NCBI GenBank assembly: GCA_963713355.1
Contig: CAVQLK010000010.1
Location: 124,001 to 188,000 of the forward strand
From: FEN-1219 sp963713355
Lineage (GTDB): Bacteria; Pseudomonadota; Gammaproteobacteria; Steroidobacterales; Rariloculaceae
Length of the DNA: 64,000 bases
Direction: 5' to 3'
Below the pieces are notes generated by a model that saw only the letters and a program-made list of their open reading frames with translations, did not search any database and was not told where the DNA came from. Below, one piece after another: positions 8,792 through 18,048 of this stretch; position 1 is the stretch's first letter; the number at the start of each line of letters is the position of its first letter. The position numbers were made by a program, and so were the translations under genes.

Positions 8792-9841
8792 ATGTGGACG
8801 CTCGCCTGGTGGTGGCTGCTCGCGCTGTTGCCGCTGCCCTGGCTCGTTCGCCGCTTCGTGCGAGCCGAGACACTCGACCGCGAAGCGGCGCTCAAGACGC
8901 CGGTCGCCGCGGAGTTCGCCGAGCTCAAGGGCGTGCTCGCGCCGCACTCGTCCCGGCAGCTCCGCCTCGCGGTGCTCGCCGCGGTCTGGGCACTCGCGGT
9001 CCTCGCGGCCGCGCGGCCGCAGTTCGTCGGCGAGCCCGTGGCGCTGCCGATGACGGGCCGCGACTTGCTCTTGTCCGTCGACCTGTCGGGCAGCATGGAA
9101 GAGCAGGACTTTCAGTTGAACGGTCAGTGGGTCGATCGGCTCACGGCCCTGAAGTCCGTCGCGACGGGCTTCATCGAGCGGCGCGTCGGCGACCGCGTCG
9201 GCCTGATCCTCTTCGGCCGCGAGGCGTACCTGCAGGCGCCGCTGACGTTCGATCGCGAGACGGTCAGCACGCTGCTCGATGAGTCCGTCATCGGGCTCGC
9301 CGGCAAGGAAACGGCGATCGGCGACTCGATCGGTCTCGCGATTCGCACGCTCGAGGACGCCGGCGTCGAGCAAGGCCGGCGCGTGCTGCTGCTCCTGACG
9401 GACGGCGCGAATACCGCGGGCGCCGTCGAGCCGCGCAAGGCTGCCGAGCTCGCGGCGCAAAGGAAGCTGGTCATCTACACGATCGGCATCGGCGCCGACT
9501 CGTTGACGGTGCGCTCGCTATTCGGCTTGCGGGAGATCAACCCGTCCGCCGATCTCGATGAGGAGACGTTGACGGCGATCGCCGAGCAGACCGGAGGCCG
9601 CTATTTCCGCGCGCGCGACACGGCCGAGTTCGAGCAGATCTACCGGATCCTCGACGAGCTCGAGCCCGCGGAGTCCGATGAGCGCGGCTTCCGGCCGATC
9701 ACGGAGTATTTCCACTGGCCGCTCGGCGCGGCCATCGTCGTCGCGCTCGCCGCGGCGCTCTTGGGTTTCGCCGCGGCGCGCTGGCCGTGGTCGAGAGCCG
9801 CGCCGCCCATGCTCGCAGAGCGGGATCTCCCGCATGGCTGA
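8792..9841 (+). CDS. batA: VWA domain-containing membrane protein, BatA-like
   Basis: A 349-residue membrane protein: two N-terminal helices (about residues 3-20 and 56-74), a von Willebrand factor A domain, and a C-terminal helix (about 305-330, WPLGAAIVVALAAALLGFAAARWPW). The metal-ion-dependent adhesion site is intact: D-L-S-G-S at residues 97-101, with a later LLLLTDGANTAG segment giving the distal Asp. BatA-type proteins place a VWA domain in the periplasm for protein-protein contacts and are thought to be matured by the operon's MoxR. It is coupled to the next VWA gene by an eight-base overlap. The symbol follows the Bacteroides aerotolerance nomenclature; no phenotype is implied for this organism. 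Confidence 0.88.
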   Translation: MWTLAWWWLLALLPLPWLVRRFVRAETLDREAALKTPVAAEFAELKGVLAPHSSRQLRLAVLAAVWALAVLAAARPQFVGEPVALPMTGRDLLLSVDLSGSMEEQDFQLNGQWVDRLTALKSVATGFIERRVGDRVGLILFGREAYLQAPLTFDRETVSTLLDESVIGLAGKETAIGDSIGLAIRTLEDAGVEQGRRVLLLLTDGANTAGAVEPRKAAELAAQRKLVIYTIGIGADSLTVRSLFGLREINPSADLDEETLTAIAEQTGGRYFRARDTAEFEQIYRILDELEPAESDERGFRPITEYFHWPLGAAIVVALAAALLGFAAARWPWSRAAPPMLAERDLPHG

Positions 9842-11675
9842 ATTCCATTTCCTGCGGCCCTTGTGGCTGGTGCTGCTGGCGCCCGGCGCTTGGCTGATCT
9901 GGCAGCTCTTGCGCGGCCGTGCCGACGGCGGCGCGTGGCGCAGCATCGTCGAGCCGACGCTGCGGCCTCATGTGCTCGCGGAGTCCACGAGCTCGAGCGA
10001 CGGCCGGCTCGCGCTCGTCACGGCGCTCGCGGCTTGGCTCGTCTCGATCGTCGCGCTCGCGGGTCCGACCTGGGAGCGCATGCCGGTGCCGGCCTTTCGC
10101 TCCGACGAGGCGCTCGTCGTCGCGCTCGACCTCTCGCGCTCCATGAACGCAGGCGACGTAGAGCCGTCGCGGCTAGCCCGCGCGAAGCTGAAACTGCTCG
10201 ACTTGCTCGAGCGGCGCGCCGCGGGACAAACGGCGCTCGTCGTCTTCACGACGCATGCCTTCACGGTGACGCCGCTGACGACGGATACACGGACGATCTC
10301 GTCGTTGGTGAGCGCCGTCGACACCGACATCATGCCGACGCAAGGCGGCAGCATTGCAGCCGGGCTCGAGCGCGCCGCCTTGCTGCTCGATCAGACGGGG
10401 CTGCGCCGCGGCGACGTGTTGCTAATCACGGACTCGGACGCCACGGACCGAGACTTCGACGTCGCCGGCGAGCTCGCGAGCGACGGCTATCGCGTCAGCG
10501 TCCTCGCCGTCGGCACGGACCAAGGGGCGCCGATCCCGCGCGCGGAGGGCGGCTTCGTCACGGACGACAGCGGGCAGGTCGTCGTCCCGCAGCTCGACGC
10601 GGCGAGCCTGCAGGTCCTCGCGTCCACGGGCGGCGGCCGGTACGCGGTGCTCGAGGCGAGCGACCGCGACCTCGACACGTTGTTTCCCGCGCCGGCGGCC
10701 CTACCGCTCGACGCAACACTCGAGGCATCCGTCGACGATACGGGCAGCGATCAGTACGAGGCCGATGTCTGGCTCGATCGGGGCGCCGTGCTGGCCGTGG
10801 CGCTGCTGCCGTTGCTCGCGTTGTGCTTCCGCCGCGGCTGGATCTGCGTGTGGCTGCTCGTCCTGCTCGCGCCGCTGCCGCGCGCGCAGGCGCTCGAGTG
10901 GCAAGACCTCTGGCAACGGCCGGACCAGCGCGGCTCGAAGGCGCTCGAAGCGCAGGAGGCCGCGCGCGCCGCGGAGCTGTTCGAGAACCCCGAGTGGCGC
11001 AGCGCCGCGCAGTATCGCGCTGGGCAATTCGAAGAGAGCGCCGCGTCGCTCGCGAACGTCGACTCGACCTTGGGGCACTACAACCGCGGCAACGCGCTCG
11101 CGAGAGCCGGGCGGCTGCCGGCCGCGATCGCATCGTACGATCGCGCGCTCGAGCTCGATCCGAATCACGTGGACGCGCGCTACAACCGCGATTTGCTGCA
11201 GCAGTACCTCGAGGACAATCCGCAAGAGCAGCAACCGCAGGACCAAGAAGGCCAGCAAGGTCAGCAGGGCGATTCCGATCAATCGCAAAGCTCGAGCGGC
11301 GAGCAGCAAGAGGGCGGCGAAGGCGGCGACGAGCAGCAGGGGGACCAGGGCGAGAAAGGCCAGAGCGGCGAGAGCGAAGCCACCGACGGCGCGGACGACG
11401 CGCAGAGCGAAGGCGAGCCGCAAGCCGAGGATAGCTCCGAGCAAAATGCGAACGCCGGCGAGCAGGCGGCCGACGAGGCGGCGGCCGATACCGCGGGCCC
11501 GGAGGAGGTCGAGCAATGGGCCTCCGAGCAAGCGGCCGAGCAATGGCTGCGGCGCGTGCCGCAAGACCCCGGCGGCTTGCTGCGCCGCAAATTCTTGTAT
11601 CAGTACCAGCGCCTCGGCGTCGATCAGAACGGTAATCGCGTCGAAGGGACCGGCGCCGAGCGACGGCCGTGGTGA
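9834..11675 (+). CDS. Fused BatB-BatC: VWA domain plus TPR protein
   Basis: A 613-residue protein that joins two parts which are separate genes in Bacteroides. The N-terminal part (1-330) is BatB-like, with membrane helices at about 10-25 and 60-77 and a VWA domain whose MIDAS residues are D99, S101 and S103 (DLSRSM). After another membrane helix pair (about 318-350), the C-terminal part is BatC-like. It has TPR units (GHYNRGNALARAGRLPAAIASYDRALELDPNHVDARYNRD) and then a long low-complexity Gln/Glu/Gly/Ser tail ending in EQWLRRVPQDPGGLLRRKF. The ATG at 9834 lies inside the end of batA. Fusion of this sort is common in proteobacterial Bat operons. Confidence 0.87.
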   Translation: MAEFHFLRPLWLVLLAPGAWLIWQLLRGRADGGAWRSIVEPTLRPHVLAESTSSSDGRLALVTALAAWLVSIVALAGPTWERMPVPAFRSDEALVVALDLSRSMNAGDVEPSRLARAKLKLLDLLERRAAGQTALVVFTTHAFTVTPLTTDTRTISSLVSAVDTDIMPTQGGSIAAGLERAALLLDQTGLRRGDVLLITDSDATDRDFDVAGELASDGYRVSVLAVGTDQGAPIPRAEGGFVTDDSGQVVVPQLDAASLQVLASTGGGRYAVLEASDRDLDTLFPAPAALPLDATLEASVDDTGSDQYEADVWLDRGAVLAVALLPLLALCFRRGWICVWLLVLLAPLPRAQALEWQDLWQRPDQRGSKALEAQEAARAAELFENPEWRSAAQYRAGQFEESAASLANVDSTLGHYNRGNALARAGRLPAAIASYDRALELDPNHVDARYNRDLLQQYLEDNPQEQQPQDQEGQQGQQGDSDQSQSSSGEQQEGGEGGDEQQGDQGEKGQSGESEATDGADDAQSEGEPQAEDSSEQNANAGEQAADEAAADTAGPEEVEQWASEQAAEQWLRRVPQDPGGLLRRKFLYQYQRLGVDQNGNRVEGTGAERRPW

Positions 11676-13345
11676 GCTTGTCGTGCCGCTTTGCGGCATT
11701 CGCGCTCGCGGCCTTAGGCGTGCTCGGTGGTACGGCTGCCGTCCAAGCTCAGGCGCCGATCCAAGCGACCGTCGATCGCACGACGGTCCGCCTCAATGAG
11801 TCGTTCACGCTCGTGCTGCGCGCCGAGGGAGCGGTACGTGGTGAGCCCGATACGGCTCCGCTCGCGACCCAGTTCGACATTCTCAATGCGATGAGCAGCC
11901 GCCGCATCGGCATCGTCAACACACGGGCCACCGAGGTCAACGAGTGGCAATATCAGCTGATGCCGAAGTCGGCCGGCGGCTTCACGATACCGCCGCTGCG
12001 CATTGGCGATCGGGAATCGAATCCACTCACCGTGCGCGTGCTCGCGCCGGACGCTTCTGCGGCGGCCGCGGCCGACATCTTTATGGAGCTCGTCGCAGAG
12101 CCCGAGGTCGTCTACGCGCAGTCGCAGATCGTGTTCACGCTGCGGCTCTACGTCGGCGTCAGCACGGGGCGCGCGACGTTGACGACACCCGAGACCACGG
12201 GAGTCGAGGCCATAGTCGAGAAGCTCGGCGAGGACGCGTTGTACAAGACCACGCGCGGTGGCCGCGAGTTCGACGTCCGCGAGCGGCGCTACGCCGTATT
12301 CCCGCAGCAGGCGGGGATGCTGACGATCGGGCCCGTGACGTACGAAGCCATGGTGATCCCGGACCGCGGCTTCTCGCGCGTGCAGCGTTTTCGTTCCGGC
12401 GTGCTCGAGCTCGCGGTGCAGCCCGCCGTTGCGCCGCCGCCCGCGCTCGCCGGCGCCGCATGGCTGCCCGCACGTGAAGTCACGCTGACGGAGCAATGGA
12501 GTGAGCCGGACAGCGACCTCGCGGTTGGTATTCCGCGGACTCGTACGATCATCGTCGAAGCCGTCGGCCTGCTCGAAACCCAGTTGCCCGAGGTGCTGCT
12601 CGAATCGCAGCCCGGCGTTCGGCAATACGCCGACCGGCCCGAGCTTGCGCGCGAGGTCACGGCCGACGGCCTACGGTCGCGGCGCAGCGTCAGCTACGCC
12701 GTCATCGCTCAAGCGCCGGGCGACGTGACCCTCGCGGGCCTGCAGGTACCGTGGTGGAACGTGATCGCGCAGCGCTGGGAAGTCGCCGAGCTACCCCCTC
12801 GAACGGTTCGCGTGATTCCCGGCAGCGACGCCACGGCGGCCTCTGCTACTGCCGCGGAGCCGGCGGCCACCGCGCCCGTGGCCGCGCCGGTGCAACACGG
12901 CTCGTTTTGGCCGTGGGTCAGCGGCTTCCTCGCCGCAGCTTGGCTCGCAACGCTGGCGCTCTGGTGGCGCTCGGCGGCGCGAGAGCCTCGGCCGTCACCG
13001 ACGGGCGCCGCGCCGAAGGCGGACGGCAAGCCCGCGCTGCGCAAGATCTTGCGCGACCTCGGCAGCGCGTGCGCCGTCAGCGACGCGGCCGCTGCGCGGA
13101 CCGCGTTGCTGCGGTACGCCGAGGCACGGTTCGCAGGAACCACGCCGCGTAGCCTCGGCGCATTGGCGGCGCTATTGCCGGCGCCGCTGGCGCACGAGGT
13201 TCTCGCGCTCGAGGCCCACATCTACGGCGCTGCAGGAGGGCCCTGGAGCGGCGACGCGCTCGCAGCGATGCGCAACGACCTCGAGAGTGCCGCGGAGGCG
13301 CCCGAGGCGGCCCCAGCGGACCCCTTGTTGCCGCTGTATCGATAG
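11672..13345 (+). CDS. batD: BatD/oxygen-tolerance family protein
   Basis: A 557-residue envelope protein. A signal peptide (AFALAALGVLGGTAAVQAQ) is followed by several Ig-like beta domains, including IQATVDRTTVRLNESFTLVLRAEG at the start, which is the standard BatD opening. A membrane helix (about residues 410-430, WPWVSGFLAAAWLATLALWW) and a short cytoplasmic helical tail follow. The GTG at 11672 overlaps the preceding stop as GTGA; an adjacent GTG at 11669 is an alternative. BatD is the last gene of the MoxR-Bat operon and is expected to assemble with the two VWA proteins at the inner membrane. Confidence 0.87.
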   Translation: MSLSCRFAAFALAALGVLGGTAAVQAQAPIQATVDRTTVRLNESFTLVLRAEGAVRGEPDTAPLATQFDILNAMSSRRIGIVNTRATEVNEWQYQLMPKSAGGFTIPPLRIGDRESNPLTVRVLAPDASAAAAADIFMELVAEPEVVYAQSQIVFTLRLYVGVSTGRATLTTPETTGVEAIVEKLGEDALYKTTRGGREFDVRERRYAVFPQQAGMLTIGPVTYEAMVIPDRGFSRVQRFRSGVLELAVQPAVAPPPALAGAAWLPAREVTLTEQWSEPDSDLAVGIPRTRTIIVEAVGLLETQLPEVLLESQPGVRQYADRPELAREVTADGLRSRRSVSYAVIAQAPGDVTLAGLQVPWWNVIAQRWEVAELPPRTVRVIPGSDATAASATAAEPAATAPVAAPVQHGSFWPWVSGFLAAAWLATLALWWRSAAREPRPSPTGAAPKADGKPALRKILRDLGSACAVSDAAAARTALLRYAEARFAGTTPRSLGALAALLPAPLAHEVLALEAHIYGAAGGPWSGDALAAMRNDLESAAEAPEAAPADPLLPLYR

Positions 13346-13432
13346 CAACCCCTCGCGTTTGTGACCGGCTTGGAGATTTCGGGAGCCCGTTCGGCGCATG
13401 CTCCCGGATCTGGCAGCGCTGCCGGTCTTGCA

Positions 13433-14647
13433 ATGGACGCACACAGGCTCGATCCCGAGAACTATGGCTCGCCCTACAGCGAGCAGCTCAAGCGAGGCTT
13501 TCGCGGTCTGCGCTTTGACGGTTTGCTCGAGAAGGATTTTCGCGAGTTCTACGTCAATCAAAATCTGCCGCGCGCGAGGCTTTCGGGCCTGATCGGGTTG
13601 GTCCTAGTGCTTGCCGTAACATGCATCGATCTGCTGCTCGGCGAAAGCGGCACCTTGAACACGCTGCGCCTCGGCATCCTGTGCCCGCTGCTCATCGTTC
13701 TCGGCATCGCGGTCTCGGTGCCCGCCGCGCAGCGTTTCTATACGGAGGTCGTCGCAGTCGGCATCACGCTGATCGGATTCGTCGTGACGTACATCGCGCA
13801 TCTCGCCGCGCTCGCCGGTTCCTCGTACGTGCTGGCGGGCCTCGTGCTGGTCGTCCTGTACGGCTGCTTGTTCCTCGGCTTGTTATTCAACGTCGCCGTC
13901 ACTATCGCGGGCGTCCTCATTGCGGCGCACTTCGTCACGGGCATCGCAATTGGACTGCCGTTCGACGTTCTGTACTACAGCACGGCGATGTTGGGCGGCG
14001 CGGCCGTCATCGGCGGCATCTCGACTTACAACCTCGAGTACGCGCTGCGCACGAACTTCCTCGAGACGCGCGTCCTGAACGAGCTCGCGGAGCGCGACGG
14101 CATGACGGGCCTCTACAACCGCCGCATCTTCGACGATTACGTCGAGCGGCTCTGGCGGCAGTCGCGCCGCGAAGGCACCGGCGTAGCGATCATTTTCGTC
14201 GATCTCGACTTTTTCAAGCTCTACAACGACCTTTACGGCCACCAGGCCGGCGACGACTGCTTGAAGCGCATCGCGAAGTGCATCGCGCGCGGCGCCAAAC
14301 GGCCGTTCGATTTCGCGGCGCGCTATGGCGGCGAGGAATTCGTGCTCGTTCTATACGGCCCGCCCGACGACTACGCGCGCACCGTTCCCGAGCAGATACG
14401 GCGCGACGTGCTCGAGCTCGCGATCCCGCACGCCGGCTCGCAAGCGGCGAAGCACGTGACCGTCAGCGTCGGCTTGGCACTCGCAAAGCCAGGCACGAGC
14501 CGCAGCCTCGTCGGCGCGATTCAGGCGGCCGACGAGGCCCTGTATCAAGCGAAACGTGAAGGGCGCAACCGCGTCGTGATCAAGGACTCGGAGAACGACG
14601 ACGTCGAGACCGGCAACTTCCGCGTCATCCAACGCGACCTGGCCTGA
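13433..14647 (+). CDS. Diguanylate cyclase with multi-helix membrane sensor (GGEEF)
   Basis: A 404-residue inner-membrane diguanylate cyclase, which makes cyclic di-GMP from two GTP. An N-terminal cytoplasmic segment leads into about six membrane helices (roughly residues 45-210), and then a C-terminal GGDEF domain beginning ERDGMTGLYNRRIFDDY. The active-site motif is GGEEF within RYGGEEFVLVLYG. RPFD stands five residues before it, so the RxxD inhibitory site for product feedback is present. Metal-binding FVDLDFFKLYND is also intact. The sensor region has no recognised ligand motif. The ATG at 13433 is chosen over an earlier start because upstream residues are not membrane-protein-like. It ends convergent with gloA. 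Confidence 0.9.
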   Translation: MDAHRLDPENYGSPYSEQLKRGFRGLRFDGLLEKDFREFYVNQNLPRARLSGLIGLVLVLAVTCIDLLLGESGTLNTLRLGILCPLLIVLGIAVSVPAAQRFYTEVVAVGITLIGFVVTYIAHLAALAGSSYVLAGLVLVVLYGCLFLGLLFNVAVTIAGVLIAAHFVTGIAIGLPFDVLYYSTAMLGGAAVIGGISTYNLEYALRTNFLETRVLNELAERDGMTGLYNRRIFDDYVERLWRQSRREGTGVAIIFVDLDFFKLYNDLYGHQAGDDCLKRIAKCIARGAKRPFDFAARYGGEEFVLVLYGPPDDYARTVPEQIRRDVLELAIPHAGSQAAKHVTVSVGLALAKPGTSRSLVGAIQAADEALYQAKREGRNRVVIKDSENDDVETGNFRVIQRDLA

Positions 14648-14649
14648 CG

Positions 14650-15069
14650 TCACCACGTTCCCGTATTCGGCATCGAAGCCCAGGGCTCGGCCTTCGGTAA
14701 TGCCGCGCCTTTCTGCAGCAGCTCGATCGAGATCGAGTCCGGCGAGCGGATGAAGGCCATCTTGCCGTCGCGCGGCGGCCGATTGATCGTGACGCCCGAG
14801 TCGAGCAACCGCTGGCATAGCGCGTAGATGTCGTCTACTTCGTACGCGACGTGGCCGAAGTTGCGGCCCCCAGCGTATTCCTCGGGATCCCAGTTGTGCG
14901 TCAGCTCGATCGCGCAGTCTTCCTGGCCCGGCGGCGCGACGAAAACGAGCGTGAACCGGCCGGCTTCGTGATCGACGCGGCGTACCTGCTTCAAACCGAG
15001 CTTGTTGCAATAGAAGTCGAGCGACTGCTCGAGATTACTGACGCGCACCATTGTATGCAGATACCGCAC
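14650..15069 (-). CDS. gloA: Lactoylglutathione lyase (glyoxalase I)
   Basis: A 139-residue VOC-fold enzyme that converts the hemithioacetal of methylglyoxal and glutathione to S-D-lactoylglutathione. All four metal ligands expected from E. coli GloA can be placed: H5 (MRYLHTM), E55 (IELTHNW), H73 (FGHVAYEVDD) and E116 (SIELLQK). Length and block order match the short, Ni2+-type bacterial glyoxalase I. It is transcribed alone on the minus strand, converging with the diguanylate cyclase. Glyoxalase II is not in the window. Confidence 0.94.
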   Translation of the reverse strand: MRYLHTMVRVSNLEQSLDFYCNKLGLKQVRRVDHEAGRFTLVFVAPPGQEDCAIELTHNWDPEEYAGGRNFGHVAYEVDDIYALCQRLLDSGVTINRPPRDGKMAFIRSPDSISIELLQKGAALPKAEPWASMPNTGTW

Positions 15070-15124
15070 GACCTATTCTCCTTGCGAGTCGTTCTCCTGA
15101 GTGTCGACGACTATACCCAAGGCC

Positions 15125-16060
15125 ATGTCGGCGGTCACAGGCCGCACCGAGTTGACGCGCGCACGCATCATCTTCGTTCCGGGCTTGAACCCGAAGCCAC
15201 CGCCGGACATCTACCGGCCGCAGCTCTTGCGCGTGCTGCTCGCGGCACTGGTCCGCATGCGACCGCGCGCCGCCGACTGGCTCGTTGCGAACGGCACGCA
15301 GTTCGAGCTCGTTGCGTGGACATACCTATTCCATGGCGCGCACCGCGACATCAGCGTCGATCTTCCCGGCATCGAGCGGCTGCTCGTACAGAGCGAACCT
15401 AGACCTGAGGACCTGCGCGAGCTCGGCTCGTGGACGCACCGTTTGCAGCGTTGGACGCACCTGTTCGGCGACGCATGGCCGTTCGTGGGCCGGCGGCTCG
15501 CTCCGGCCGGCACACGCCGCCTCATGCACGAGGCCAGCCGCTATTTGAAGAACCGCGATGGTGTCGGCGCCGAAGTGCGCGCCGCGCTGCGAGCGAGGCT
15601 CGAGACGGCATGGCGCGATGGCGAGCGCGTGCTGCTGCTCGGCCACAGCTTGGGCTCAGTCATTGCATACGACACGCTCTGGGAGCTCACGCACGTGCAC
15701 CGCGGAAGCGGCGAGGTCAGCTTGCTCGTGACCTTCGGTAGCCCGCTCGCGACGCACTTCGTGCAGCGCTCGATCAAAGGCGGACGGGAAGCGGGTGCGG
15801 CTCGCTATCCACACAACATTCGCCGCTGGGTCAACCTAACGGCGCGCGGCGATACGACGGCGTTGCAGCCGCGCGTGAAGCCGCTCTACCACGGGATGCT
15901 CGACCTGAAGCTCGTCGACTCGATCGAGGATTTCGTCGAGTTCGACAACTTCTTCCGCAACAACCTCGGCCTGAACGCCCACGACGCCTACGGCTACCTC
16001 GCGCAGCCGCTGCTCGCCGAAATCGTCGGCAGCTGGCTCGAAAGCACTGTGACGACATGA
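15125..16060 (+). CDS. Alpha/beta-hydrolase fold protein, uncharacterised
   Basis: A roughly 311-residue soluble protein. It opens with RIIFVPGLNPKPPP, resembling an oxyanion-loop start, and has the nucleophile elbow GHSLGSVIAYDTLWEL in the middle, typical of serine alpha/beta hydrolases. TFGSPLATHF follows the elbow, as in lipase and PGAP1-like families. There is no signal peptide, and the segment after the nucleophile contains WVNLTARGDTTAL and DAYGYLAQP, where the catalytic Asp and His probably lie. The start is uncertain: ATG 15125 is used, but an in-frame GTG at 15101 is possible. Substrate unknown. It converges with the OmpA-family gene. Confidence 0.7.
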   Translation: MSAVTGRTELTRARIIFVPGLNPKPPPDIYRPQLLRVLLAALVRMRPRAADWLVANGTQFELVAWTYLFHGAHRDISVDLPGIERLLVQSEPRPEDLRELGSWTHRLQRWTHLFGDAWPFVGRRLAPAGTRRLMHEASRYLKNRDGVGAEVRAALRARLETAWRDGERVLLLGHSLGSVIAYDTLWELTHVHRGSGEVSLLVTFGSPLATHFVQRSIKGGREAGAARYPHNIRRWVNLTARGDTTALQPRVKPLYHGMLDLKLVDSIEDFVEFDNFFRNNLGLNAHDAYGYLAQPLLAEIVGSWLESTVTT

Positions 16061-16109
16061 TCCGGTCCAGCGGCGACTCGTCGCGATGCGCGATCTCGCT
16101 AGCGCTGAG

Positions 16110-17576
16110 CTACTCGGGGGCGGATTCGAGCTGCGGCTCGATGATGACGTCGATACGCCGATTGCGCTCCCGGCCCTGCTCCGTGTCGTTGTTCGCAATC
16201 GGCTGCGTCTCGCCGTAACCGACGGAGCTGATTCGAAACGCCGGCATTTGCAGCTCGTTCGTGAGGAATGCGCCCACGGCTTCGGCGCGCCGGCGCGAGA
16301 GCGCGAGATTGTTCTCGTCGCCGCCGTAGGAGTCCGTGTGCCCTTCGATCGTGACCTGCGAGCGCGGGAACACGTCGGCCGCCTGCTTGAGCTTCTCGAG
16401 CAGCGACCGGTAGGCCGGCCGCACGACGTCCTGGCCGCTCGCAAACGTGAGGCCGACGAGCCGAATCACCATGCGATTGCCTTCGCGCGAGACGCGCGCC
16501 TCGTCGCGCTCGAACATGTTCTCGATCGTCGCGAACTGCTCGCGGATGCGAGTTTCCGCCTCGAGCCGCTGCACGAGCGCCACGCGCTCCTGCGACACGC
16601 CGCCGAGCCGCTGGTCGAGGTCGCGGATCTCTTCCTCGAGCGCGCCGACGCGAGCGCGCGTGTCGGTCAGGTCGCGCTCGGCTTGAGCCGCCTGTTCGCG
16701 CAGGCCTTCGATGTACGCGACGAGCTCCGCGACGACGGGCTCGATGCCCTTGTCGAGCTGCGCGACCTTGTCTGCAGCCGCGCTGATGTCCGCGAGCGGC
16801 TGCTCGTAGCTCAAGATCAAGTCCTCGAGCGTCTGATCTTCTTGCCGCAGCCGCTCGACGAGACCCGCGAGGTAGATCGCGTGGCGCGCCTCGTAGTTGG
16901 CCTGCTGCGCGAGGCTGCGCGGCATGTCGGTGTCGTAGCGGTTCTCGTTGAGCTCGCGCTCGGCGTCGGCGAGCAGCGAGCGCGCTCTCTCGTACGTGCG
17001 CGGCGCCATGCGCGGTACTCGAGCTTGATCCGCCTCGGCGAGCAACGCGCGCGTCTGGCTCAAATACTGCGCCTTGATCGCCGTGAGCTCGGCGTCGCGA
17101 AACAGCGCTTCGGCTTCGTCGGCACGGCTGCGCGCACCGCGGATGTCGCCGGTCTCGAGCCTGCGCGCCGCCGAATCGAAGCTTTCGCCGGCCTCGGTCC
17201 ACAGCTCGGCTGCGAACGTACCGGCGTTCGCATTCTCCGCGTCGGCACGCGTCTTGATGACGGCCGCAAGCGTCACGTTGGCGATCTCGGCGGCTTCCTG
17301 CGCCTCCATGAACGCGCGCGCGGCGGCTGCGAGCGAGCTGCGAATCCGCTCGATATTGCGGCCGCGCGTAAGATCGGCTTCGGCGGCGACGTAAGCCTCC
17401 GTGCCGCGCGCGAATGCCGCAGGTGCGAGGATCTCGGCGTTCACGGCACGCGCTTGTTCGAGCGCACCGTCAGCCGCGGCAAAGAGCGTCGCGCGCAAAT
17501 TCTCTTGCGCTGGAGCACGCTCTGCGACCGCTACCACGAGCAAGCAAGCGAGTACGGCGAGACGGACAGGAATCAT
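16110..17576 (-). CDS. OmpA-family protein with DUF4398-like helical region
   Basis: A 488-residue exported protein. The start at 17576 gives a signal peptide (MIPVRLAVLACLLVVAVA) and has a GGAGCG ribosome site upstream. The N-terminal half is Ala/Glu-rich and helical, resembling DUF4398 (ARGTEAYVAAEADLTRGRN, then FMEAQEAAEIANVTLAAVI). A heptad coiled coil covers about residues 280-360. The C-terminal OmpA peptidoglycan-binding domain (about 375-480) includes TIEGHTDSYGGDENNLALSRRRAEAV and the conserved GRERNRRIDVII. The protein probably links the outer membrane or a periplasmic complex to peptidoglycan. There is no beta-barrel. The 66-residue gene at 17757 is divergent from it. Confidence 0.85.
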   Translation of the reverse strand: MIPVRLAVLACLLVVAVAERAPAQENLRATLFAAADGALEQARAVNAEILAPAAFARGTEAYVAAEADLTRGRNIERIRSSLAAAARAFMEAQEAAEIANVTLAAVIKTRADAENANAGTFAAELWTEAGESFDSAARRLETGDIRGARSRADEAEALFRDAELTAIKAQYLSQTRALLAEADQARVPRMAPRTYERARSLLADAERELNENRYDTDMPRSLAQQANYEARHAIYLAGLVERLRQEDQTLEDLILSYEQPLADISAAADKVAQLDKGIEPVVAELVAYIEGLREQAAQAERDLTDTRARVGALEEEIRDLDQRLGGVSQERVALVQRLEAETRIREQFATIENMFERDEARVSREGNRMVIRLVGLTFASGQDVVRPAYRSLLEKLKQAADVFPRSQVTIEGHTDSYGGDENNLALSRRRAEAVGAFLTNELQMPAFRISSVGYGETQPIANNDTEQGRERNRRIDVIIEPQLESAPE

Positions 17577-17756
17577 CGCGCGCTCCAAACCCCAGAGCCT
17601 TCTGTACATGCCGCGGGGAAAATATGTCAAGAGCGAGGACCTCAACGTCTTTCGCTACATATTGCCCTGATTCGGCGCGTGTGCGTGCGCCGTTTGCCGA
17701 CAAAATGTGCAGGCAATCACAGACCTCGGGGTGGCCGTTCCCTAGACTCCCGCTCC

Positions 17757-17957
17757 ATGGGCGTTAAGTACTACACGCACTTCGTTCTGACGGGTGAGGC
17801 AGCTGCCGGCTCGGATCAGGAATTCAGCGGAGTCGTGGAGGTGAACCAGGCGACGGATCAGCGCTACGAGACGAAGGAGATCGAGGCCTTGCTCGCGCGC
17901 AACTTCGATCTGGGGTCCGGTGACGTGCGCTTGATCAACTGGGCTCGCTTGCAGTAG
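17757..17957 (+). CDS. Small hypothetical protein, 66 residues
   Basis: A short gene beginning MGVKYYTHFVLTGEAA and ending DVRLINWARLQ, followed within 30 bases by a strong intrinsic terminator, which supports it as a real transcription unit. The sequence is acidic, has no Cys, no signal peptide and no membrane helix, and predicts as mixed beta/alpha (FVLTGEAAAGSDQEFSGVVEV, then KEIEALLARNF). I do not recognise a family. It could be a cytoplasmic regulator or binding protein. It lies between the divergent OmpA-family gene and the palindromic element. Confidence 0.6.
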   Translation: MGVKYYTHFVLTGEAAAGSDQEFSGVVEVNQATDQRYETKEIEALLARNFDLGSGDVRLINWARLQ

Positions 17958-17983
17958 CCCGAAACGGTTTCCCCCTGTGACTC

Positions 17984-18008
17984 GCCCGGCTTCGGCCGGG
18001 CGCTTTTT
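17984..18008 (+). terminator. Rho-independent terminator after the 66-residue gene
   Basis: A perfect seven-base-pair stem GCCCGGC / GCCGGGC closed by a stable TTCG tetraloop and followed by GCTTTTTTT. It ends transcription of the small gene at 17757. Confidence 0.9.
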
Positions 18009-18048
18009 TTCGCGAACGGAGAAGGCGGAGCAGGCGGAAGGAGGCGGA

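Noticed and set aside
8075..9460. 461-codon minus-strand open frame across the Bat operon
   Set aside because: Antisense to DUF58, DUF4381 and batA, which have clear motifs and coupled starts.
16086..17756. Long open frame on the plus strand running into the 66-residue gene
   Set aside because: It is antisense to the OmpA-family gene, whose signal peptide, coiled coil and OmpA domain are clear. Only the last 67 codons from 17757 look like a real gene.
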